A stretch of 64,000 bases of DNA from Silene conica (lineage: Eukaryota; Streptophyta; Magnoliopsida; Caryophyllales; Caryophyllaceae): assembly GCA_029255685.2 (NCBI GenBank), contig CM055315.2, forward strand, positions 71,019,681-71,083,680, in the 5' to 3' direction. The position numbers and the translations under genes were made by a program. The notes beneath the pieces are model-generated. The model did no database searches and was not told the DNA's origin. It saw nothing but the letters and a program-made list of their open reading frames with translations. Below, piece after piece: positions 55,394 through 64,000 of this stretch; position 1 is the first letter of the stretch; each line of letters starts with the position of its first letter.

Positions 55394-56510
55394 TGTTGAG
55401 TTTATCGATCCGGTACTTAAGAGGGGGAAGAGGTGAATTAAGTACCCTTTTAAAATTTATTCCAAAAAGAATAACCACGAATGATTTTGAAATGATACTC
55501 AGGCAAATTAAACAGTCTGATTGTCTGTTTAATACAATACAAATTGCGCAGTAGTATTTCTTTGATCAAATTCGTGAAAAGCAAGAATAAAAAGAAAAGA
55601 AACAAACGTAAACAAAAGAAATAAAGCACAAGACACACGATTTTTAACGTGGTTCGACCTACTCTCTAAAGGTCTACGTCCAGCCCTTTCTTATTATTGA
55701 TTCCTTAATAATTAACTCAAATTACAAGGAACTTCCCCACGATCAACCCCGATCGTGCAATCTCGAGTACAACCCCGTACCCCAAAAGTATTCTTACAAA
55801 TTAATGAAGATTACAACTGAAATTGCTCCTTAATAAGATTCACTTAATCAGAACAAAGGAGACAATTAAAATTCCTACGAGTATAAATACTTGTAAGAAA
55901 TAAGACGGTCTCAAGAATACGGCTCAAAAAGAGTTTTGCAAAATATAATGTTATAAACTTTAAAAACCAATTTTGCAAACGAAAGCTTTTGAAAACAATA
56001 GCGTGCAAAACTTAAAGCTTATCAATACTCTTTTATTTTCTCTGTTGAAAAACGTCCATCTACCAAAACCTCATGCCTTCAATATATAGTCAATTGAATG
56101 CTCATATTTTAGGCATAAGATTAAGGCATAGCAAAACTTTCCATATGCATAAGAAATTATTCCCAGAATGATTGTCTGATTGCATATGACTTTTGGAAAG
56201 GATATTTTGAAAGACCATTTAGAATCACACGTATTAGGCAATTTATTTTGAGAATAAAAAGCCTATATTTTTCTTTATAAAATATTCCTTTTCTTTAGTT
56301 TCCAAAAAGACAAGCCGTATATTATAAGACCGAATATTTATCACAAGTTTAAATACTCTTACAATTCTTTCTAAATTCAGATAGAGGAGATATCACGATG
56401 GCCTTCATTTTCCGAATCCGATAGTCTTCAAGTATCTGTCGCAAAAATCTCATATACACATTAGAACACAAAACAAGGAAACTTGTCATCATCAATATAG
56501 AGTCTCAACA
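55394..56510 (-). repeat. 3' LTR of the SIRE-like element
   Basis: 1,117 bp, about four differences from 61382-62498. The purine tract lies at 56511-56522 (minus strand AAAGGGGGAATT). Confidence 0.92.
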
Positions 56511-57620
56511 AATTCCCCCTTTGATGATGACAAGTTCCTTTAAATAACAAGTTCCCCCTCAGCAACAGCAAGCAATCCTTATTAGAAACATACATAACCA
56601 GTGATAGCGAAATAAGGAAAAAAATGCATTAGATCAACTTAGCAAGTTATCAACCAAAGAACAAGAGAAAACATGGAAGAGCATTCATCGAATTAGTCTA
56701 CACTAATAGCCAGTAAGTAGTATGAGTCCTAAAAATATTCCCCCTCTTGACATCATCAAAAGGAGAGGGAAGTCTTCATTAACCTGTTCAAAAACACGTC
56801 TCGCAAAAACATTAATTAAAAGGGGACGGAAAGTAAGCGGACTTGTCATCATCAACAAAATAAGTTCAACAAATTCCCCCTTTGATGATGGCAAGTCCCT
56901 ATGAGTATATTCCCCCTCAATCAAGCATATATTCCCCTCAATGAAGCAATAACTGAGAAACTTAAACAACGGAACGAAATATGCCGAAATCGAGAATATT
57001 AAATATTAACTGAGATCAAAATTCAAATTTCCATCCGCTATGAGAACGCAAAGAGAAAAATCATCATAGTCATAGATCTAGTAAACCAGTAGCTATTAAG
57101 AATCATGAATCCTAAACATTTTCCCCCTCTTGACATCATCAAAAGGAGAAAGATGTGCAAAATATGGTACCGTAGTGCATCACAATTAGGCAGAGACAAT
57201 GTAATTGCCGGACACAGTCAAAAGACATCATAGCATGAAAGTCATACAAGAGTAAAAGATTAGCAAATACACACGAGCATGTGAAAGATAAGGCAAATGC
57301 AAGGAGGGGTCAAGGTTTTGGGAAAGGAAGGGTCATAAGTTGGTCAAGAAAGGTTGGTATAGAGAGCAGGGGTTTAAAGGCATCTTTATGGTCATCCAGT
57401 TCATTTACAATTTCCCGAGGCCGCCAACCATGATATCAGAAAGGTGCACCAACTGAGCTTTCACACTACGCAAATATTACGAACTCAAACCAAATCCATC
57501 GTACCATCTCCCTGCAAGCCCACTAATCTATCGTAAATCAGACAGAGATGCATCTGACAAAAAATCTCATCTGTCATACAATCCAACATCAGAAAACAAT
57601 ATCCACCTTTTTTTTTTTTT
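56511..57620 (-). repeat. SIRE-like 3' region with repeated purine-tract modules
   Basis: The minus-strand phrase TCATCAAAGGGGGAAT and a variant GATGTCAAGAGGGGGAA recur at 56511-56537, 56737-56765, 56872-56897 and 57119-57150. The 56841-56897 copy also includes a piece resembling the end of the LTR (ACTTGTCATCATCAA...TTCAACAAATTCCCCC on the plus strand). No gene. Confidence 0.75.
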
Positions 57621-58240
57621 TTAAACAACATCTCTTGCAATACGTGCCTGGGTAGTTGTACAATCAGAAAAATTCTTTCCTTTTGTTTCAGTTCTCCACA
57701 TAAGGTAATATGTATATCTGCTTTCCAACTCCATAAGATATCTTACAATTGGCTGATTATAACTTTCTCTCGTTGCCAATTTTCTAACTGATCTTATGCC
57801 TTCAAATCTTCTCAAGATTAAATCAAAATAAACCTGAGGAAAAGATTGGAACTCCTCATGTGATATGAGAGGATTCATCGGGTCAAATAATAGCTCCTTA
57901 CAAACCCCTTTTTTTTAAAAAAATTCTCTGTTGATCTCAGACATTCTGGCCAAGAATTTGTTTCTACAGAATCTTCCGAAAAGTAACCAATCTCTCACAA
58001 GTTCTCTACTTTGTTATCAAGCATCCCATGCACAAGATTGTTTACCATTACCTCGACCAGGAACTCGAGAAGGAGTCATTTTTGCAGCGGTGTTGGGCTC
58101 AGTTACTGGTGGTCTTTCGTCAAGCACAGCAGGGGACTCGGTGTTGAATGATTGCAAAGATCTGGACCAGTTGGAAGGTTGTGATTTTGTAGTTTTGGCA
58201 GTAGGTGATGGGTTAGGAGAAGAGACATGAGACTTGTGAA
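57621..58240 (-). pseudogene. remnant of the SIRE-like 3' open frame
   Basis: Minus-strand pieces such as WDAWQQSRELVRDWLLFGRFCRNKFL and MNPLISHEEFQSFPQVYFDLILRRFEGIRSVRKLA have protein-like composition and lie where SIRE elements carry an extra frame after pol. No transmembrane helix or other motif is seen, and the identity is uncertain. Confidence 0.4.
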
Positions 58241-59076
58241 GTTTTTGAGGCGGCGTTTGTAGGTGTGATTGAGGCTTTAGAGGTCTTTTATATTCGCCAT
58301 TTGAGAAGGACGAATGAGTGAGGTCGAATGTTGGATTTTTAGGGTTTGTGGAAAGGGATTACGGGTTTAAGGGAAATGAAATGTGAGTTGGGTGTTTTTG
58401 GAGTTGGGCTTGGTATTTGGCTTAAGTTTGGGTTGATTAGGAGTTGGGCTAGATGTGTGTGGTATAAGATGGAAGGGTGGGTTATATTTGCCAGAAAAAT
58501 CAGGCTACGAGTATACAAGTTAAGCATTTTACGCAAAGAACGACTCAGTGCTAGTCTTTGAACAATAACCGACTAGAGTAAGCAAATTATATTGAAACTG
58601 AAATCATGTGAGACACGTAGAAAACACATATGCACAACACTTCCAAATTAGTCAGTCATGGGAGGAGAATAATAAGGACAAAGACGCTAACAACTACTAT
58701 TTAGAAGACCTAATTCTAATCGGATTTTCTCAATTTGTTCTCTTGCTAGTGGTTTAGTAAAAATGCTAGACAATTGATCTTCAGTTTTGCAAAAATTCAA
58801 ACATATGTTCCCTTTTTCGACATTATTACTCAAAAAATCAAGCAACTATTATTCAAGACCTTTTACCATCATCACATCATCCATGAAATGTGAAAAAGAC
58901 TTACCGTTTTTGCGAATACCAACTATCTCACCCTTTTTGATGTCTCTGAATGTCACATTTCCACCATTGTAAGCCTTTAACGAGAGGAAATTGGTTTTTA
59001 TTGCCTGTCATATATTAAGAATATCCACTAACAAGATACCAACGGTGGCCTCCTCTCATATGGTCCTGAAATAAGA
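58241..59076 (-). other. SIRE-like interior with short pol remnants
   Basis: Short minus-strand remnants resemble the C-terminal end of copia RNase H (KTEDQLSS, FTKPLAREQ-like) and the protease-side junction (GNVTFRDIKKGEIVGI). No complete pol domain is present. Confidence 0.5.
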
Positions 59077-61293
59077 TTAGTTAGATGATCTAGGAACCCA
59101 AACAAGTTTGGGTCCCTTCTTATGACGAACAGTATCAAGAATATCTTTTCTAATCCACATTTTCTTAACGACTTTTATGTTATTATCCAAATGTCTCAGT
59201 CGTTTGGCACAAGCATTAAATACGTGACCTGTTTTTCCACAAAATTTACAAATGATATATTCAGGTAATCCAACATATTTATGCTTGCGAAAGTCTCTAT
59301 CATTGGGTTCAGATTTCTTAGCGTAAATGAAGTCACACTGTTTTGGACAGACTGGAGGAGTGTTTAATTTGTGTTCAGAAAACCGGACAGTACGATATTG
59401 AGGATCGTTTTGTCTGACGTCGGAACTAGAATCATGCACATTTGAACATTCTGGAGGATTGTTTAGTTTCTGTTCAGGAACCCAGACAGTACGATATTGA
59501 GGATCGTTTTGTCTGACGTCAGAACTAGAATCGTGCACATTTGAACAGTCGGGAGGAGTGTCTAGTTTCTGTTCAGGAACCCAGACAGTACGATATTGAG
59601 GATCGTTTTTTCTAATGTCAGAACATGAATCGTACCCTAATCCAAGTTTCTTAGTGTTCTTAGATTGATTGACTAGGAAATTTAGCACGGTATTACTTCC
59701 TTCCCATTTGGATGCAACATTTCTAGCATTATCCAGGTCCGTCTCTAGGTTTTTTACTCTTTCAAGCAGTTTCTTATGTTTGTATAAAAGAGCATCATAG
59801 TCAACGTTTAATCTATCAAACCTAGAGCATGTATCTGAGTACCTAGAAGTTCTAGTAGCATGTAAAGTTTTTTGTTCCTCCAGTTCTTTAGTAAGCATGT
59901 GAATTTGATTGACAAGAGACTCATTTTTGGCAGTAAGTTCAGTCAGTTCAGATTGAACAGTCTGGTTGACTGTTTGTTTGCCGACTTTTCTTAACTCACG
60001 TTTTAAGTTTATGTTCTCCTCCGCTATACTTTCTATTTCAGATTGCATAGCATTCAGTTGTTTGTTCTGTTCATAACTGTTATCTAAAGTCTCATCAAGT
60101 AATCTTAAAATTTTTTCTTTAGATAAAGACCGCATTTTAGTTTTGAGTTTTGAAAGACTTACCTCATCTTCGGATTCATTGTCTGATTCACTATCTGAGC
60201 CATCTGAGTGAACCATAAGACATCTAATTGTATCCTCATCCCTTTTTCGTTGAGATCTTGGTTTGTAGATTGATCTCAGACACAACTTCTCATGTTTTCC
60301 GTCATTAGAGGGTTCATCGTCTTCTGAATCAGACTCACCCCAAACTGCAGCCATCATTACACGTTTGTACTCTTGCTTAGATTTTTCACGTCTGTCCTTC
60401 GATTTTTCTTCTTCCCACATAGGACAATTTCTGATTTGATGATCACGTTCCCCACACTTGAAACAGCCCATTCGAGATGTGGAACGTGATGAAGATGATG
60501 AAAAATCTTTTGGTTTATAACTATCAAACTTTCCTTCATTCTGTTTTCTAATGATTTTAGCAATTCTTTTAGATAACAAAACCACTTCCTCCTCAAGATC
60601 ATTTTCATTTTCACTTGACAAGGCGTTTAAGGCTAGTCCCTTAGCTTTGGGCTTCTCAGCAACATTATCGAGAACTAACTCGTGTGCCATGAGAGATCCC
60701 ATTAAAGCTTCATAGGTAAGAGTTGTTAAATCTCTAGCCTCTTCGATGGCGGTGACTTTAGCCTGCCATTTCTTAGTTAAACTTCTTAAAATTTTGCGGA
60801 CAATGTCCTCGGTTTCAAAAGTTTTACCAAGATTGGAAAGTTCGTTAGTTATGTTGGAAAAACGTGAAGACATGCTTTTAATTGATTCATCTTGTTGCAT
60901 TTTAAAGGACTCGTATTGTTGCATTAAAATGTCAATACGTTGTTTCTTTACTTGCATTGTTCCCTCATGGGCTAGTTCTAGACTATCCCATATTTGTTTG
61001 GCCGTTTTACATCCTGCAATACGACTAGTTTCGGATTCTCCAATCCCAGATTGCAGGAGTGATATGGCTCTAGCATTCTTCTCCGCCTTTTTGTAATCAT
61101 TAGATGTGTAGTCCTTTGGTGCCTTTTCACTCACAACACCATTGGCATCGGTGGAGGTGATGGCAAGGGGACCATTTTGAATGATTACCCAACATTCGTA
61201 ATCCGTTCCTTGTATAAAATGCATTAGACGATTTTTCCACCAGCCATAGTCCGTGCCATCAAAGACAGGACATTTGACAATTTTGGAATTCAT
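59077..61293 (-). CDS. SIRE-like copia gag
   Basis: An open frame of about 738 residues from the ATG at 61293 (MNSKIVKCPVFDGTDYGWWKNRL). The gag core (DUF4219/UBN2 type) spans about residues 1-230, with GCKTAKQIWDSLELAHEGT, QQYESFKMQQDESIKSMSSRF and TKKWQAKVTAIEEARDLTTLTYEALMGSL. A zinc knuckle CFKCGERDHQIRNC is at about 285. An acidic zone and long coiled coils follow (about 380-540), then three copies of a repeat with DPQYRTVWVPEQKL, and a second CCHC-like site ICKFCGKTGHVFNAC. The long coiled-coil gag is a SIRE feature. It looks whole. Confidence 0.88.
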   Translation of the reverse strand: MNSKIVKCPVFDGTDYGWWKNRLMHFIQGTDYECWVIIQNGPLAITSTDANGVVSEKAPKDYTSNDYKKAEKNARAISLLQSGIGESETSRIAGCKTAKQIWDSLELAHEGTMQVKKQRIDILMQQYESFKMQQDESIKSMSSRFSNITNELSNLGKTFETEDIVRKILRSLTKKWQAKVTAIEEARDLTTLTYEALMGSLMAHELVLDNVAEKPKAKGLALNALSSENENDLEEEVVLLSKRIAKIIRKQNEGKFDSYKPKDFSSSSSRSTSRMGCFKCGERDHQIRNCPMWEEEKSKDRREKSKQEYKRVMMAAVWGESDSEDDEPSNDGKHEKLCLRSIYKPRSQRKRDEDTIRCLMVHSDGSDSESDNESEDEVSLSKLKTKMRSLSKEKILRLLDETLDNSYEQNKQLNAMQSEIESIAEENINLKRELRKVGKQTVNQTVQSELTELTAKNESLVNQIHMLTKELEEQKTLHATRTSRYSDTCSRFDRLNVDYDALLYKHKKLLERVKNLETDLDNARNVASKWEGSNTVLNFLVNQSKNTKKLGLGYDSCSDIRKNDPQYRTVWVPEQKLDTPPDCSNVHDSSSDVRQNDPQYRTVWVPEQKLNNPPECSNVHDSSSDVRQNDPQYRTVRFSEHKLNTPPVCPKQCDFIYAKKSEPNDRDFRKHKYVGLPEYIICKFCGKTGHVFNACAKRLRHLDNNIKVVKKMWIRKDILDTVRHKKGPKLVWVPRSSN

Positions 61294-61381
61294 TGAAAAA
61301 CAAAAAATGGGATAAATAAACTCAGAAAGGATCAAACTCTTTGCGGTAAAGCAATCAAGAGCACGAGTCTCTGATACCAAT

Positions 61382-62498
61382 TGTTGAGTTTATCGATCCG
61401 GTACTTAAGAGGGGGAGGGGGTGAATTAAGTACCCTTTTAAAATTTATTCCAAAAAGAATAACCACGAATGATTCTGAAATGATACTCAGGCAAATTAAA
61501 CAGTCTGATTGTCTGTTTAATACAATACAAATTGCGCAGTAGTATTTCTTTGATCAAATTCGTGAAAAGCAAGAATAAAAAGAAAAGAAACAAACGTAAA
61601 CAAAAGAAATAAAGCACAAGACACACGATTTTTAACGTGGTTCGACCTACTCTCTAAAGGTCTACGTCCAGCCCTTTCTTATTATTGATTCCTTAATAAT
61701 TAACTCAAATTACAAGGAACTTCCCCACGATCAACCCCGATCGTGCAATCTCGAGTACAACCCCGTACCCCAAAAGTATTCTTACAAATTAATGAAGATT
61801 ACAACTGAAATTGCTCCTTAATAAGATTCACTTAATCAGAACAAAGGAGACAATTAAAATTCCTACGAGTATAAATACTTGTAAGAAATAAGACGGTCTC
61901 AAGAATACGGCTCAAAAAGAGTTTTGCAAAATATAATGTTATAAACTTTAAAAACCAATTTTGCAAACGAAAGCTTTTGAAAACAATAGCGTGCAAAACT
62001 TAAAGCTTATCAATACTCTTTTATTTTCTCTGTTGAAAAACGTCCATCTACCAAAACCTCATGCCTTCAATATATAGTCAATTGAATGCTCATATTTTAG
62101 GCATAAGATTAAGGCATAGCAAAACTTTCCATATGCATAAGAAATTATTCCCAGAATGATTGTCTGATTGCATATGACTTTTGGAAAGGATATTTTGAAA
62201 GACCATTTAGAATCACACGTATTAGGCAATTTATTTTGAGAATAAAAAGCCTATATTTTTCTTTATAAAATATTCCTTTTCATTAGTTTCCAAAAAGACA
62301 AGCCGTATATTATAAGACCGAATATTTATCACAAGTTTAAATACTCTTACAATTCTTTCTAAATTCAGATAGAGGAGATATCACGATGGCCTTCATTTTC
62401 CGAATCCGATAGTCTTCAAGTATCTGTCGCAAAAATCTCATATACACATTAGAACACAAAACAAGGAAACTTGTCATCATCAATATAGAGTCTCAACA
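61382..62498 (-). repeat. 5' LTR of the SIRE-like element
   Basis: 1,117 bp; the primer site (minus strand TGGTATCAGAGAC) lies immediately inside it at about 61367-61379. Confidence 0.92.
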
Positions 62499-62632
62499 AA
62501 AGAAAAATTATGTTATTGACTCGATTAAATCGACTTTCTGCTTGGAAGAGGGTCAATGTCAATAAGGTGAGATTAAGGGTTAATATGTTATTGACTCGAT
62601 TAAATCGACCTTTTGCTTGGGGATGGTCTAAT

Positions 62633-62861
62633 TTGTTAAAACATTATAACTTTGTAGACATGATCGATACGGTGTGTGCCTTTTTTTCGTGTTGGTGATA
62701 TGGTGCAACCAAAAGGTTTTGAATACCATTTTAAATAGAAAAACTACTTAAAATTAAGAATTAATCTTTTGTTTGTTTGTTTTTTTCAAAAACTTCAAGA
62801 ATAAAAATGGAATTTCATGACAAATTAGTTGGACAATCACTTGTTATTTTTTTCAATATAC
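62633..62861. other. no gene seen
   Basis: AT-rich stretch between the MITE end and the next LTR. Confidence 0.5.
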
Positions 62862-63074
62862 TGTTGAGAATAATATTCCCTGAATATTATTCACATATCT
62901 CATATATTTGTATTTTTGTAAAGTATATCAGTTTGTTATCTTATTTCCGCATTTACGAGATATTGTAGATACTAGGTTAGACTTAGTCTTATACTCAAAC
63001 TCTCTTGTATTTATATTCTGATGCTATCTCTGTAATTCATACATATGAAAATTATAAACTCTCATTCATTCACA
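62862..63074 (+). repeat. 5' LTR of the window-edge copia element
   Basis: About 213 bp, starting TGTTGAGAATAATATTCCC, ending directly at the primer site. The start is inferred from the TGTTGAG motif because the partner LTR is not visible. Confidence 0.65.
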
Positions 63075-63131
63075 TGGTATCAGTCGCAAACCGATCCAAC
63101 ACCTAACCTAGATATCTCCTCATCCCATCCG

Positions 63132-64000
63132 ATGGCTTCTTCTGCCGCCACTCTCCCAAACACCCACGAACCGACCGTTCCTCTTCTTCTTGTCAATCTC
63201 TCCATGATTGACAAACTCACCCCTCTCACATATATGTCTTGGCAAGACAAAAGTGAGTCTCTCCTTTTCGGATATGACCTACTAAAATACCTCGATGGAA
63301 GCCACCCATGTCCTTCTCCCACCGTAACCGACTCCACTGCTGAAACCAAAACCAAAACTATCCCCAATCCAGCCCACCATACCTGGCGTCGCCAAGACCA
63401 CCTCCTCAAGGGTGCCCTTCTCGGCACACTTGATGCCTCTATTCACTCCCTCGTCATGCGCTCTCCAACCTCGCGTGATGTGTGGACTACCCTTGCCTCC
63501 ACTTATGTTAATCCATCCCGTGCTCACATTTTACAAATCAAAGATCGTCTTAACTCCATCCGTAAAACAACCCAATCCATCACCGAATATATGCAATCCG
63601 TCAAAGCTTGTGCGGACAATCTTGCTGTTTTAGGAAAACCCATGGACCATGAAGATTTTATTGCCAAAATCATTCGTGGTTTAGATTACAATCAATACCG
63701 CTCCGTCATTGATGTCGTACAGGCACGTGACAAACCTATCTCTTTTGAATCTCTACATGAAAAACTACTCAATTTCGACCTTCGTACTACCCATAATAAC
63801 ACAGCCCCACGCCTTTCCCTGCTACTGTTAATGTTGCCCAACGCACCCACTATCAGAGTCGCTCCTCTGCCTCCCATACATCCGCTCCTGTTGACTCCAA
63901 TCATCCGCGACAGGACCCTCCGTTCAAGGGCAAATGTCAATAATGTGGAGCCACAGGTCATGTACTCTTTTTCTGCTATAAATTTAAATATGACTATCCC
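63132..64000 (+). CDS. copia gag, partial
   Basis: Starts MASSAATLPNTHEPTVPLLL 57 bases after the primer site. It contains a copia gag core (LTPLTYMSWQDKSESLLFGYDLLKYLDG, LLKGALLGTLDASIHSLVMRSPTSRDVWTTLASTY, ILQIKDRLNSIRKTTQSITEYMQSVK, FIAKIIRGLDYNQYRSVIDVVQARDKPISFESLHEKLLNFD). A zinc-knuckle-like CGATGHVLFFC segment is recognisable near the window end. Fossil copy, partial. Confidence 0.72.
   Translation, partial: MASSAATLPNTHEPTVPLLLVNLSMIDKLTPLTYMSWQDKSESLLFGYDLLKYLDGSHPCPSPTVTDSTAETKTKTIPNPAHHTWRRQDHLLKGALLGTLDASIHSLVMRSPTSRDVWTTLASTYVNPSRAHILQIKDRLNSIRKTTQSITEYMQSVKACADNLAVLGKPMDHEDFIAKIIRGLDYNQYRSVIDVVQARDKPISFESLHEKLLNFDLRTTHNNTAPRLSLLLLMLPNAPTIRVAPLPPIHPLLLTPIIRDRTLRSRANVNNVEPQVMYSFSAINLNMTI

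Larger units (their letters stand above)
55394..62498 (-). mobile_element. SIRE-like Ty1/copia element, gag intact, most of pol missing
   Basis: 1,117-bp LTRs (55394-56510 and 61382-62498; TGTTGAG...CTCAACA), perfect duplication AAAGA (55389-55393 and 62499-62503), a TGGTATCAGAGAC primer site at the right LTR and a purine tract AAAGGGGGAATT at the left one. On the minus strand the order is 5' LTR, long gag, short pol remnants, a 3' frame remnant, a repetitive 3' region and 3' LTR. LTRs differ at about 4 sites, roughly 0.15 million years. The element is broken (pol largely gone) yet its ends are fresh, so it was probably moved by enzymes from a complete relative. Confidence 0.9.
50544..62629. 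mobile_element. Tourist-like MITE split by two LTR elements
   Basis: Ends GACCATCCCCAAGCAAGG and (inverted) GACCATCCCCAAGCAAAAGG with TAA duplications (50541-50543 and 62630-62632). The MITE's own pieces are about 50544-50683, 55327-55393 and 62499-62629, some 330 bp in all. The Ale-like copia element and the SIRE-like element sit between them. Confidence 0.8.
62862..64000 (+). mobile_element. 5' part of a further Ty1/copia element, cut by the window edge
   Basis: A short LTR (62862-63074, TGTTGAG...TTCACA), a primer site TGGTATCAGTCGC (63075-63087) and gag follow each other in order. The rest lies beyond the window, so neither age nor completeness can be judged; the visible gag has at least two breaks. 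Confidence 0.78.

Noticed and set aside
1-64000. CRISPR-like or prokaryotic operon structure
   Set aside because: The repeat arrays have no unique-spacer pattern, and all genes are eukaryotic plant or plant-transposon types.

Overview
This window is plant nuclear DNA from a eudicot with a repeat-rich genome. The evidence is one intact angiosperm gene (a PBP1/KIC-like EF-hand protein at 49452-49793) embedded in plant-type transposons: Tat/Retand, Athila, Tekay-like, Ale- and SIRE-like LTR elements, hAT, CACTA, PIF/Harbinger, MULE and Stowaway elements. The Retand and Athila structures would fit Caryophyllales, but that is only a guess. More than 80% of the window is mobile DNA.

Layout. 1-985 is an AT-rich region duplicated in tandem. 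986-1733 and 35942-38529 look like the two sides of an older chromovirus (Tekay/Del-like) whose 3' LTR is 37185-38529. Into it went a minus-strand Tat/Retand element (1734-35936, target duplication GAAAG), about 12.1 kb without its guests. Its gag is split by two younger elements: a plus-strand Ty1/copia element with gag but no pol (11584-19872, duplication CGTCT) and a minus-strand Athila element (20924-34746, duplication ATCAT). The Athila element in turn holds a solo LTR of a related family (29438-31001, duplication TTCAG). By-eye LTR comparison gives about 4 differences in 681 bp (Retand), 5-6 in 1,284 (Athila) and 3 in 1,273 (copia), so the divergence order matches the nesting order. All three insertions look recent, roughly 0.1-0.25 million years if 1.3e-8 substitutions per site per year applies.

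38530-49130 is a patchwork of DNA transposons with readable target duplications: a 2.4-kb hAT element carrying a large minisatellite, a MULE MITE, a PIF/Harbinger element, a Tourist MITE and a CACTA element containing a Stowaway MITE and a SINE-like insertion. The one convincing host gene lies about 320 bp beyond the CACTA end. 50176-50489 is another Stowaway. 50544-62629 is a small Tourist-like MITE split by an Ale-like copia element (50684-55326) and a SIRE-like copia element (55394-62498). A further copia element starts at 62862 and runs off the window.

The most striking unexplained signal is in the Athila element and its relative's solo LTR: 16 copies of a rigid module made of two 12-bp CG-rich near-palindromes (GGTCGGYCGACC type) always 21 bp apart, with conserved arms and a variable 9-bp spacer. 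The unrelated Tekay-like LTR carries a parallel design (ACTCGGTCGAGT type, always 19 bp apart).
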